Shown in pieces: positions 12,836 to 23,598 of a DNA stretch of 64,000 nt. Below the pieces are notes generated by a model. The model did not search any database. It was not told where the DNA came from and was given only the letters and a program-made list of their open reading frames with translations. The translations under genes were made by a program, and so were the position numbers. The stretch's first letter is position 1. The number at the start of each line of letters is the position of its first letter. Source of the DNA: Lichenostomus cassidix. Taxonomy: Eukaryota; Chordata; Aves; Passeriformes; Meliphagidae. The stretch is taken from the NCBI GenBank assembly GCA_008360975.2, contig CM039194.1, positions 13,068,426 to 13,132,425 of the forward strand. The letters are read 5' to 3'.

Positions 12836-15364
12836 AAAACTAGATGAGGAATGTTATAAAAAGAAATCCGACCAGTTCAGCACACAGGAAAGCTCAGAGC
12901 TGCTGCAGACAGAGCAGTGGTGTGCAAACTAATGAGTAAACAAACACAAAGAGTGGTGCACACTGCCTACAAATGCCTCCTTCCACGTTAGATTTGAAGG
13001 CAGATTGTTACCCACACCCGGGCAGAGTCAGCTTTGAAACTTTGTGCTGAAAACAGTGATGAACTCCATCCTTAGTGGACAGAGGGTTTTCCAGCAGCCC
13101 TTGCACAGCCTCTCTGAGCCTCATTTCTTCCCACCATTCAGCAGGTCAACAGTGGCTAAAACAGGCACTGCATTTTAGGAATAGATGACACCTCCCCAGG
13201 GAGGAAGGCAGGGTGCTAAAGCTGTTTTCTAGGGAGAGGATCCCTAAGAAGGAAACCAATGGCATAATTCTGCCCTGATGCCCCAGTGTCTGAGGCAGTC
13301 ACCTCGTGTCACACACGAGGAGCCAGGGGAATGTGTCCCTCTGCAGGTGTGTGTGCTGAGCTGGGGTTGCATCCTGGGATGCATCTGCTGCATCCCCAAA
13401 AAAAGCAGCAGCAGGTCTGTACTCTCCAACAGGGAGTTGGAATTAACTGCTTGGGAAGAGGATCAAAGGGAAATCTTTTTACATCGTGTTTCTTCACCAA
13501 GACTGTTCCTCTACAGTCATTCCCCTTCTCTCTGGAGCATTGCTTTTGATGTTGCAATCTGCGTGGTATCAACAGGAGGGCAGATGGGCTTTCCTGCTAG
13601 TCGGGCTTGCCAGTGGGCAAGGTGAGTTTCAAGATGCATTTCAAGGTGTATAAAAAAGGCCATCCCCTCCCTGTGTGGATTTCTGGAGGAATTCCTGCTG
13701 CTCCCAGGACTCGTGGTCAGAGCAGTCCTGCAGTGACCCTCCCAGCTCCCTGATGGGACAAACACAAACCAAGAGCCATTTGATTTCCAGTGCTTTGCTG
13801 CAGTGCAGTTTGCTCCACCTCAGTGCTAGTGCCTCTATCTGGGAAGCAGGCAGGGAACCACTTCTCTACTCCATGGCAAAGTCAGCTCCAGCTCTGCTCT
13901 GCCCTCCTCCTCCCCTTGACACTGCTCTGAGGCTCAGGAGTCACAGGAATCCTGCCTGGCAGTACTCAATTAGAGATGTCTTTTGGGCACCGAGCAGCTG
14001 ACATCAAGCAAAGCATTGTTGCAAATCAGTGTGGTAGCACAGAAACCCCTCCTGTTAGGAAGAAAAGCAATGTGAAGCAATCCTTGTTTTACAAAAGGGA
14101 AACCTGCAGAAGCTATTTACACATTTCAGGGAGGCTGTGTGTGACTCTAATGCTGAAGTACTGGGGACAGAGGGGCTGAGCACACAGCAAAAGAAACACA
14201 CAGTGAAGATCATGCCTTTGAATGTGTCACCCACTGATCCCAAGTGCCTGTTCCCAATTTGTTCAGTTTGATCAACAAAACACCTGAGCATCTATTCAAC
14301 TTTTACTTAGCTCAGAGAGAACAGTGTCGCTGCTGCTAGCTCCAGCCCTTGCCAAGGAGCACAGGGGCACAGTGGGAGCAAGCCAGGAGGCATAGGGGGA
14401 ATTTGGGGTGCTCCCAAATGTGCAGAGCATGTCCCAGGGTGCCTGGGGCTGCTGTGTGCTGCCCCACATACCTGGTAGTGCTGTCTACCCCCAGGTACTG
14501 CAGACAGAAAGCAGACAGATGCTGCAGACCCAGATAGCAACCTCTCAATCCTCACTCCTATCTGACATTAAGCACATATTTTGCTGCCTTGCTGTTCAGA
14601 GTTATATTGTGCCTGTATGTGTGTGTGGGCAGAGGGCTGAATGGCAGTGATTTCCTGTGGAGCACTTGAGTAATTGCCCTGCCTTTGTTTGGGGGGTTTC
14701 CTTCAGAATTATTTGCAAAGACTTGAATAGAATAAAAGAAAATCCAGACAGAGGCAGCTGCTCAGGAGAGACTTTCAAGTCAGAAATGTGAGTTTGGGTC
14801 CAGGGACTCACTGGGGTCTCCTCCCCAACACCACAGTCCAGCAGCCATATAGGAGCAAAGCCTGCACTGCTGCTGGGGGTGATTTCAACCCACTGAGTTC
14901 CAGTTTCACACCAAAAATGGGCAGACAGCCTTTGGAGCAATGAAATGTGTGTTTGTACTTTGCACAGGAGTAGAGGACTTAGCTAAAAGTTTGGGACTTA
15001 ATTTTGCCACTGAAACCAGAGAGGCTGAGTATGGCTGCAAGACATCCCTCAGTGCAGCAGCCCCTCCTGCACGTTCAGAGTTCAAGGTTATTAAACACAG
15101 TCCTGTGTGATGCTGCTGGGGTGACAGGTACTCGTGAGCAGCAAAACTCACTCTGGATTCAGAGCTGAGGAAAACAGATGTGACTTCTTGTATAGCCTTC
15201 TGGATCTTTTTAATAGAGCACTATAAATGAGGCTATTAATTAAAACAACAAGGAGAGTAACACCAGGTATTTTCCCTGGTGTTTCACAGCTTGCCGAGCC
15301 AGAACAAATCCTCCATGCCAGCAGCCTCCAGTGGATTTGAACATGAGCTGAGAAGCCAGGAACA

Positions 15365-15425
15365 CCTGGTTCTTTCATCAGCTTTGATACAGACTCATTG
15401 TGTGACATCCAGAAAGTCCCTTGAA
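15365..15425 (+). repeat. Possible MIR/CORE-SINE fragment
   Basis: The run CTCATTGTGTGACATCCAG followed by AAAGTCCCTTG resembles the MIR core (GTGTGACCTTGGGCAAGTCACTT) with several changes. It is short and weak. Confidence 0.3.
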
Positions 15426-16349
15426 GTTTGTTTTTGGGAGGTACTGAGCGATTACTGCTGCTCAGCACATCTGAAAGCAGCCCAGCCTGGCCCTTCGTAA
15501 AACACAGCCTGGAGCTCCTTTGAGCTCCTGCAATGAAAGGCAAGTCATGAATGCAAAGTTTATTAAACATCCACCGTGTAATGTCATGTGCACTGGTAAT
15601 GTAGTAAACACTGCAGATATTCCACAGGCACAGCATCTTATCTGTAGTAAACACATTCTGAAGCTCCTCACTGAATTACTCCAAGCCTCTGATGTCCCTG
15701 CAAAGATTTTGGTCGAGTTTTGGCCCTTGAAGGTGTTTGTAGACTCCTGCCATGTTCCTCTGCTGAATATCTGCCAGATCCATCCGTTCCAGGTCCTTCT
15801 GTTACCAACACAGCAGATGCACTCAAAGTTACGAAGCCCAGAGTAAGCAAAACTAAAGTGTTTAATCTATTATTAATCAGTCAGTTGCAGAAATGATAGG
15901 GCTCTGGGGGACCTCAGAAAGACATCAATATTTATGGCCTTGTTAGCAAATGCCACCTTTTTTTTTTTTTAAAGAGACAACGGGATTATGAAGGTTGTTT
16001 ATGTTTCCAGTCATTCCATAAAGAGGCAGTGTCATGTTTTGGGATGGGATGATTCAGAACAAGGTATTTAATATTTATCACAAAATACTGAGATTTCCTC
16101 TGTGCCTCTGTTCTTCTTGGTCTTGCAGCCAAGATTTCACCTTCTCTAGAAGCAATGGCCCAAGCTGAAATCAGAGCCTCAGTTACTCTAAGTTGCCATC
16201 CAGGGGATTTTTGAAAATTAAAAGATAAAATCTCCCTAATTCCATTTGCTGAGATAAATTATATAAACTCCATACAAGGGCAGCAATGAAATATGATTTC
16301 AGTTCCAAAAGAGCTCCACCCATTACTGGTAATTTTTTTGTCTGGATTA

Positions 16350-16580
16350 GGCTAAATTTAAATTGAACATTAGGAAAAATTTCTTCACTGAAGGGGTTGT
16401 CAGGCACTGGCACAGGCTGTCCAGGGCAGTGGCTGAGTCACCATCCCTGGAGGTATTTAAGACATGTAGATGTGGCACTTAAGGATATGATTTAGTGGTG
16501 GACTTGGCAGTGTTAATTCAATGTGTTGGACTCAATGATCTTAAAGCTCTTTTCTAACATAAACAATTCTATGATTCCAT
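16350..16580 (+). mobile_element. CR1 LINE 3' end (plus strand)
   Basis: A typical avian CR1 3' terminus: GAACATTAGGAAAAATTTC near 16365, GGGGTTGTCAGGCACTGG near 16393, then GTTGGACTCAATGATCTT near 16525, ending in ATTCTATGATTCC. Only the final part of the reverse-transcriptase reading frame and the 3' UTR are present, as in most 5'-truncated CR1 copies. The low divergence suggests a fairly recent insertion. Confidence 0.95.
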
Positions 16581-16779
16581 AAACAACTCATCCTTCAGTG
16601 CTTTTGCTTCACAGCTTTTTGCAGTTCTTGCTTGTGTTTGCTCCTTGACATTTTCAGCACCAACCCTAGTGATGCTGATTTTAAAATGACCTTCATCCTT
16701 TGTACTCAACCTTTTAGCTCACTTTGTTTCTACCTTCAGATACCCATGAGCTGGTTTCTTTTAAACACTGTGCTTTGCT

Positions 16780-16850
16780 CTTTTTTTTGTTTGTTTTTTT
16801 GTTGGTTGCTTGTTTTTTGGTTGGTTTGGTTTGGTTTGGTTTTGGTTTGG
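16780..16850. repeat. T-rich / (GGTTT)n simple repeat
   Basis: Runs of T and TTTG are followed by four to five GGTTT units. Translation of this low-complexity sequence gives a meaningless hydrophobic open frame. Confidence 0.85.
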
Positions 16851-19214
16851 CGTTTTTCAAATCACTTTTCTTCTTTCCACAATTTTATTTTAATTGATTT
16901 TTTTTTTAGTCCTCTTTTCAGTTTCTGAATTTTTCCTGGAGTAGAAGAATAATCTCTTTCATCTCAAGAACACTTCAATGCCACCATCTTTGAAGCAACC
17001 TCTTGGCTGAACATTATTGTTGTTTTCATGCAAGAGATGTTGAGGAAGAGAGCAGGGAGACTAAAATCCAAGGGGGAATGAGAGTATAAAGTAAATCAGA
17101 GAATAGGGCTGTGAAAAAACATATAATTCATGAATGGGGCAAAGAATAGAGGAAGAAAGAGGACATTTCAAAGGAAAGAAGCAGTGACCAGCCCGCAGGC
17201 GCTGCAGAGGTCATTGATCTCATCACTCATCCCTTCTCACACTTGCACTTCCTTTGCTGTCTCTTGATCCAGTCACTGATTTTCCCTCTTTCAAACCAGG
17301 CACAGGCTTTTCTACATAGGAAAATGAGATCATTGTGCTGCATCATGAGTGCTGCACATCACTTCACCTTCTAATAAGTGTGCAAGCAGCAAAACCACCA
17401 ACTTGGGCTGAATCCAAAGTCCATTATGGACAAAGGGAGGATCTCTTCCCATGCAATTTGACAGTAAAAATCCTTGTGTTATCTCCAAATTATTTACAGT
17501 TTCTGGCAGCTTCTCAAGAGCTTCAATCCCTGTCCCAGGAGCTTGAAAATTTGTTCATCTCATACAAGTGAGACCTATAATCACTGTGACAGGAGACTGG
17601 TTCATTGTGCCCTTTTTGTGTAGGAAACGAGATGGTTTTTCCTTCTCTACTTTAAAAGCACTCAGGCCTTCCCTTAGTTTTCCTCCATCCTTTAATTTGA
17701 ATTGGCTGGTTTGACTTTTTCATGGAGTTTTGTGCTCACTGCACTGCATTGTGGTCGATGCCAACACACCACTTCTCCCTCAACACTGGGGGATTTTTTT
17801 CCCTGGCTGCACCCCAGACCATTGCAGATAATCACAGCTTTCTGTCCAGAGGTGGTTGAAACCTTGTAGAAAATTTTCTCATTCAACACAGGTCTTTGCC
17901 ATAAAAGATTTCTCCTCTCTTTAAGGAAATAGTGGTTTCAATGAATGTTTACTATCTTTTTGCCATTGCAAATCTGAAATAAAAGGTAAACGTGGAGATT
18001 TTCTATGTATGCTCACACTTTTTTTGCCAGTTTGCCACTTACCTCCCACCTACCAGTTGGAAAACAGAAAAAAAGCCCCAGCATGTGATGCCAATCTCCA
18101 CCTATTTTCATATTTCTCTGTTTTCCCATCATCTCTCTGCAGAGACAAAAGTAGTAAAGAAATAAAACTATTTTTATCAGCTTCTCTGACCAAAAGGAAA
18201 CTTAAGGATACTTGAAACAGCACAAAATTAAACATTCTTGTTCCATTTTGATATTTCCAGAAGGAAAAAAAAAAAATTGCTGGTTGGGTTTTTTTGGGGG
18301 TGTGACTTCTTAAGAGGAGACATTGGTAGCTCTATTTGCCAGATTTTCCTTTTAGTTCTCTTCTGAGTTTTATAGCTACAAAAAAGAGACCAATTCAAAC
18401 ACGGAGGTGAACTCCAGTCTGAATGGAGGAGGATATCTTCCCACCTTCACCCCTCCCTTCCCCTTTGCTCTGTTGGTTTCTGGGAGAATCACTGAAGTTA
18501 CTCCCTGAAGCTCTGGCAGATGCTTTGTGCACCTCCAGTCTCCTCCTGCCCCTGCAGCCCTCTCTGCCTTGGCTGCCCTCACACTACACTGTAATAAAAA
18601 GGCTCCCACACTTTGATAAATGCCACACTTTAATAAATTCTTGGTTTACCAAGACCTCAAGGGTTTTTTTTAAGTCATTGACTTCAGCAGAAGCAGAGTT
18701 TTCTTGATCCCACGGGGCAGAGCTCCATGTTTGATAATGTGAGGCATACAGAAATTTTCAAATATCTTGGTTTCCTCTGCCCCTCTCCAAAGAGATTTTT
18801 TTTTCATCTTTATGCAGATGGTAGGGACCTCTATATCTGCTGCTCCTCTCACAGTGCTCAGCCAACATCTCCTTCATCTGCTGTACCAAGTGTAGGGAAG
18901 GAAAACACAGGGCACACTTGCTCCTGGGAGGAAAATGGCTCTTGCAGCAGTGTTTGCAGTCCACAGAATATTCACTTCCCTGTGATTTTTGGTATCCATG
19001 TCACAGATAAGTAATTGCTAAATGGCTATCAGACATGGCAGGTGCTCCATGTCTCTGGAGACAGGAGAGCAGTGGAGGCAGAGTACTCCAGGGATGCAAA
19101 TATGTGCTGAGGAAAGTGAGCTGAACATGGGCTCTGCCTGCCCCAGCAACCTCAACAGATCCCAGGGTGCTGCACTTCCTGCATGGAGCACTGAGCTCTC
19201 TGCTCCAACCAGCT

Positions 19215-19290
19215 CCATTCCCCACCCCACCGTTGCAGATGAGGAGACAAAGGCACCAAACAAAGTGCTTTTGCACTATTAACCTCTGCT
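19215..19290 (-). repeat. Possible MIR fragment (minus strand)
   Basis: GCAGATGAGGAGACAAAGGCAC resembles the reverse-oriented MIR segment CAGATGAGGAAACTGAGGCAC. It is short and diverged. Confidence 0.38.
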
Positions 19291-19499
19291 GATAGAGTGT
19301 GCTGGTGCAACAGGGTGATTCCAGCACGGGAAGGACCTCAGGGTCACTGGTGCAGGGCTGTGGGCTCAGACAAAAATGATGCTGCAGAGGAAACCAGCTC
19401 TGCTTTTGCTCCAGTGCTCCCTTTGGAAAGCAAAACCCAAGCTGCTCTCCTCCCTTGGTTACAAATCTCTCCGTGGTTCACAGCCTGCATTTATTCATG

Positions 19500-19695
19500 A
19501 CTAGTTTATTCTCGCTTGTTCTCATGCCAATGTTGTCCTTTAGCATCAATAGCTCTTCTCGAGTGTTTACCCCTCTGACGTTTTTATAAACAGCAATGCA
19601 TCCCCTCTCAGCCTTTGCTTCCCTGCACTGAAACATGCCAGATCCTTTGAAATCTCTCATGTGACAACATGTCCATTTTTCAGGACAGTTACCCA
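19500..19695 (-). mobile_element. Old CR1 LINE fragment (minus strand)
   Basis: The order of CTTGTTCTCATGCCAATG, a CATCAATAGCTCTTCTC block, CCCCTCTCAGCCTTTGCTTC and GAAACATGCCAGATCCTTT follows the reverse strand of an old CR1-type LINE as I recall it. It is strongly diverged and has no open frame. Confidence 0.55.
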
Positions 19696-19819
19696 AATAT
19701 CCAAGGTTTAACCCCCAAATACCTCATTTACATTGGTTTATCTCACTTGAAAAAAAAGGCTGGTTTTGCTGCACTGAGGGCAGGTTCACATGCATGTGTC
19801 AGACTTAGGGAAAAATATG

Positions 19820-20205
19820 TGCTTCAGGCAGGGGGATAATGGTGTGTGTGACACAAAGGAGTTCCTGTGTGTGAAGTGTGACATGGGTGTGTGTGGAGGG
19901 ATGCTGTCAGCAGGATGGTGTGCGAGACTCCGAAAGGGATTACTCAGTGTGCGAGGGGGCGTCGTAAGGAGGATTTTGAGGTGCGTGACACTGAGAAGGA
20001 TTAGTCTCTGTGTAAAAAAGTGTGTGTGTGTGTAGAAAAGAGGGACAATAAGCGGGTGGCTGTGTGTGGCACAGGGAGAGATTAGCCCGGGTGTCTGTGA
20101 GTTAGGTGATAAGGGAGGGCTGAGTGAGGGAACGGCACTTGTAAAACCCTGGGATTAACTAATGCAAGGATTTGTGTGTGTTTGTGTGTGTGCACGTGAG
20201 CATGG
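19820..20205 (+). repeat. Degenerate GT-rich array with GGATTA motifs
   Basis: A succession of irregular units of about 30-45 bp. Each has a purine-rich head (GGGATAA, GGGATTACTC, GGATTAGTCTC, GAGATTAGCC, GGGATTAAC) and a GTGTG-rich tail, often with CpG. It ends in a (GT)n stretch with GTGTGTGCACGTG near 20175. The unit borders are approximate. I do not recognise a named family. Confidence 0.5.
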
Positions 20206-20644
20206 GCCTGGGTGGGACACAGAAAGGAGGGTTTGGGAAGTGTGTGGCAGAAGGGATTTGGGAATGCTGGAGGGGCTCCATCCAGGGTGTGTGTTGATGT
20301 AGCTGCAGCACCACAGGGTTGCTCGCGGCTATGCAATTTTGGGATGCAGTTTGGGATATGTGGTGAGCTCCTGCACCACAGGGACGGGTTCATGGAAACA
20401 GCCAGCCATGGCCTGTGGTGGGAAGGATTGTAGGGCACTGCTGAGCCTGATGAGGATGTCACCTGTCACTGCAGGACAGGTGACAAAGCAGGGACAAAGC
20501 TGTAGCACAGGGAGAGATGTGGCTGTACCTGTTGGAGCAGGGAAGGGTGAGCACTCCGGGGACAGTGGGAAGCACCAGGCTGGCATCTTGGGCACATTAT
20601 GGCACAGAGGGAAACCCCCTCTGCGAGCAGGACAGGACAGAGTC

Positions 20645-20670
20645 TGCTGTGCTGTGCTGTGCTGAGCAGA
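20645..20670 (+). repeat. Short (CTGTG)n repeat
   Basis: Three to four consecutive TGTGC units between about 20645 and 20665, followed by a degenerate TGAGC unit. Confidence 0.7.
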
Positions 20671-22424
20671 GGTTGCCTGGGTGCAGAGCAAGTGCAAATA
20701 CACACATAAATAAGTGTGTGTTTCTCAGGAGACGGAGCTCTGGGAGTGGCCAAACATCACACCAGCAGTGGAGTGTGAATGCTGGCACCATTCCCACTGA
20801 CCCAACACTCTCCACCTCTCCCCTCAGATTTATCCCTGCTGCTCTGGCTCACTGCCTTTGCAGCATCTCTTCCAGGGGGAAAGAACACTGCCAGCACTTG
20901 TAGAGCAATTTATGATCCAGAACAGGGGAGGAGGGTTAATTGCATCCCAGCATTTATCTTATAACGTTCTGACTTAACAGTAAAACTTTTCCCCTTTTGT
21001 TTTCCCCTGGGAAAACCGGCTGTTTTGTCCAAGCCAGCAAATTCCTACTGTTGATCAAGCCTGAGTTTTCATTTGAAGGGGAAAAGAAGGTGATGAGAAA
21101 TTTCAGCTAGCTTTGTTGTCTGTCCTTTTTGGATCTGTTCCATTGGCATTAGTTTTGTCTCAGAGATGCTAAAAGTAAAGCCTACCAAAGCTTTTATGGT
21201 AAAAAAATTAAAATAACTGGGATGTCTAGGGTAACTTTTCTTCAAATAAATCAATTCTTTGCTTGTCCAATGGACTATTTGAATGTTTGCTTTCTGTTTA
21301 ATGAAAGATCATCAAAAGCCTGGCCAGTTGCTTTGTAGCTTTCAAGAATGTGTTTATTTTTTAAGGGAGAAGGCTAAAAAGTGAGTAGCTACAATTTGAG
21401 ATTCCCCTAGGTGCTGAACAAATATAAGATCTCATGCCTAGAAAATAAAGTAGGAGGCTTCCAACCAGAAATGAATAGTCTGTATAAGCACCAAAGAAAA
21501 TTTCTTTTAGAAGCATGATGCCAAAATATAGATTGTCCATAAAATTAAGGTCTGTCCATAAAATTATGCTCTGTTTTGCAACAAAAGGCATTTCAGTGTG
21601 ATGCAGGGATAGGACAAATTCTGTGGCAAAGGTGGCCAGCTTCTCCTCCTACATTTTCATTTAACTGAGACTCACAGTCCATGTTGCATCCACCTGGCAG
21701 AGCCAATGGAGATAATAACTCCCCTTTGCTCCACTGAGGACTGGAGATGGAATGAGATTGGACTGAGGTCCACAGAGCTGCTGGTCCAGACCATCCCTGC
21801 CCCACAGGGAGAGATTTTCTTGGCCCAGAAACCAATGCCTGGCAGTAACTCTTCTCAAAAGCCACCAGCTGGGCACCCAGCGCCGTGCTGAAAGTCAGAC
21901 CATTAGATAGACTTCTGCTTTTTCAAAGCTAATAAACCATGAAATCACACAGAGAGAGCCAAACAAAAGGCATTGGAGGGGGCATGGCTTTGTTCTGGGA
22001 AGGTCTCCAGTCTTTCAGGCCAGAGGTCACGTTGTCCTTCTTCCCTTCAGCCCAGCATGAATCAGCAGGGCGTGAGGTTGAGGCGCGAGAGGAATTGCAA
22101 TGCGCTTAGTGTTAAAGCCAGGACACGAGCTCTGCTGCAAAGTGCCCACTCAACAGCTGGCCACAAAATCCCCGAGCCTGGGGTGAGATGATAAGGAGCA
22201 TCACAACATTTCAGAGCTGCCTCTTTGTGCTGTCAGCACGTTCCCTCCTCGGAAGGATGGGCAAGAGGAGCGAACGGGGACAGGGAGTGCCCCGAGGAGC
22301 AGCCACCATCCACTGGGGAGTGCTTTTCACTGGGGAATTGGGAGCACCCTGCTGGAAAAGCATTGCAGTGGGGCTGTTCTTCACATTGTCTGACAAAGAG
22401 GTGTCCGTGTGAGGCACCTGGGAC

Positions 22425-22490
22425 TGCCCCAAAGTGGCTGTGTGGCTTTGCACACAGTCTGTCCAGCTGTGAAATGAGGTTAAAAACCTT
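22425..22490 (+). repeat. Possible MIR fragment
   Basis: GGCTGTGTGGCTTTGCACAC followed shortly by AGCTGTGAAATGAGG resembles the MIR core and the adjacent GTGAAATGAGG segment. Diverged and short. Confidence 0.35.
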
Positions 22491-23339
22491 AACGGAGGAC
22501 AGACAGCCAGGCTTCAGGCAGTGAGGTTTGGAAAAACCCTTCTTAACTAAGACTTGTCAGCATTGAAGAGGGAAAAAATGTTATTTTTTCCATTCAGAGA
22601 GAGGAAAAACAGAGTGACCTAAAGGTTGATGCCCATTTTCCTCCCCTACCTTCCAGAAAAAGGCACCTGGCCCTTGGATCACTGAATGCACCCACACGTA
22701 GCCCCCCTTCAGCCCCCCTTCCCACTCTCTTTCATCCTTGTTTTGCTCTTTCAAAGCCCCAATTGATTTTGAAATTAAAATGGCTGTTCTCCCATCAATG
22801 AACCTCAAGCTTGCACCTCCTTTCCCCCGTTCCTCTTCTCCCATCCAGCTTTCACAACCCCTCAGGTTTCTGTTATTTCCCATGCATTTGCTTTGAAGGA
22901 TTTTTCCAATAAGGACGTTGAGAAAAGTTTCTTAAGGGTCTTTTATCACAAATTCCTTTTGGTTTCAAGCCTGAGGATGCTTCTGAGGAGGACCTGGTGA
23001 CCTGTGCTCAAGCAGACGTGAAGCAAACACACTTTGCAAGCGAGTCACAGCTGACTGCACCCACAAATCAGGTCCTGCATCCCTGCAGCCTCCTTCAGGA
23101 AACATGATGTGTTTCCCAACTGACAAAATGAGACCATGCTTAGACCCAGTGTAATTCTGTTGGCCTCGATGTAGTTACCAGGGAAACTGTAATCTAGACA
23201 ACTTTTCTGCACTGAAATCGAGGTTTTCTTAACTGTCTTATAGAGCACAGACTATTCTTTCTAACCGGGCAGAAAGCAGATGATTTTCTCAATGCTTACA
23301 TGAGAGATTTGCAGAAGAAGTTTATAAGGATGCAAGAGG

Positions 23340-23598
23340 ATTATTGTGGCTAGCACAGGTTTTTTTTTATGAGAAATTTTCTTGTGTTTTATAAAGATAA
23401 AGTTTGGATGTTGTTGGAACAGTGTCCCAGAACTTGGACAGTGCAGGCCTGGCCAATCAGGCCTAGGGGAAGGCTTCTGACTGACCAATCTGGGTGACTT
23501 TTGAGAACTCTATATATGTGATGAAATCAAAACAATAAAGGTCATTCCTTCTTGCCACTGAGAACTGGTGCTTTCATTACTCTGCTAGCTTCTCAACA
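23340..23598 (+). mobile_element. ERV-type solo LTR, copy A
   Basis: About 260 nt aligning end to end with 52780-53038. Shared blocks include TGTGTTTTATAAA, GATAAAGTTTGGATGTT, the GGCCTGGCCAATCA region, a TATA-like box (TATATAT at 23511), AATAAA at 23534-23539, and the terminal block CACTCTGCT..TTCAACA type ending in CA at 23598. TATA box, then poly(A) signal, then terminal CA is the usual LTR order, on the plus strand. The 5' boundary is uncertain, and I could not identify a target-site duplication. No internal retroviral genes are visible, so it is probably a solo LTR. Confidence 0.62.

Noticed and set aside
16632..16928. 98-codon hydrophobic open frame
   Set aside because: Much of it is T-rich simple repeat giving Phe, Leu and Trp runs that look like a membrane segment.
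20645..20665. CTGTG repeat as a recombination (Chi-like) signal
   Set aside because: Such signals are bacterial. In this eukaryotic intron it is a short microsatellite.
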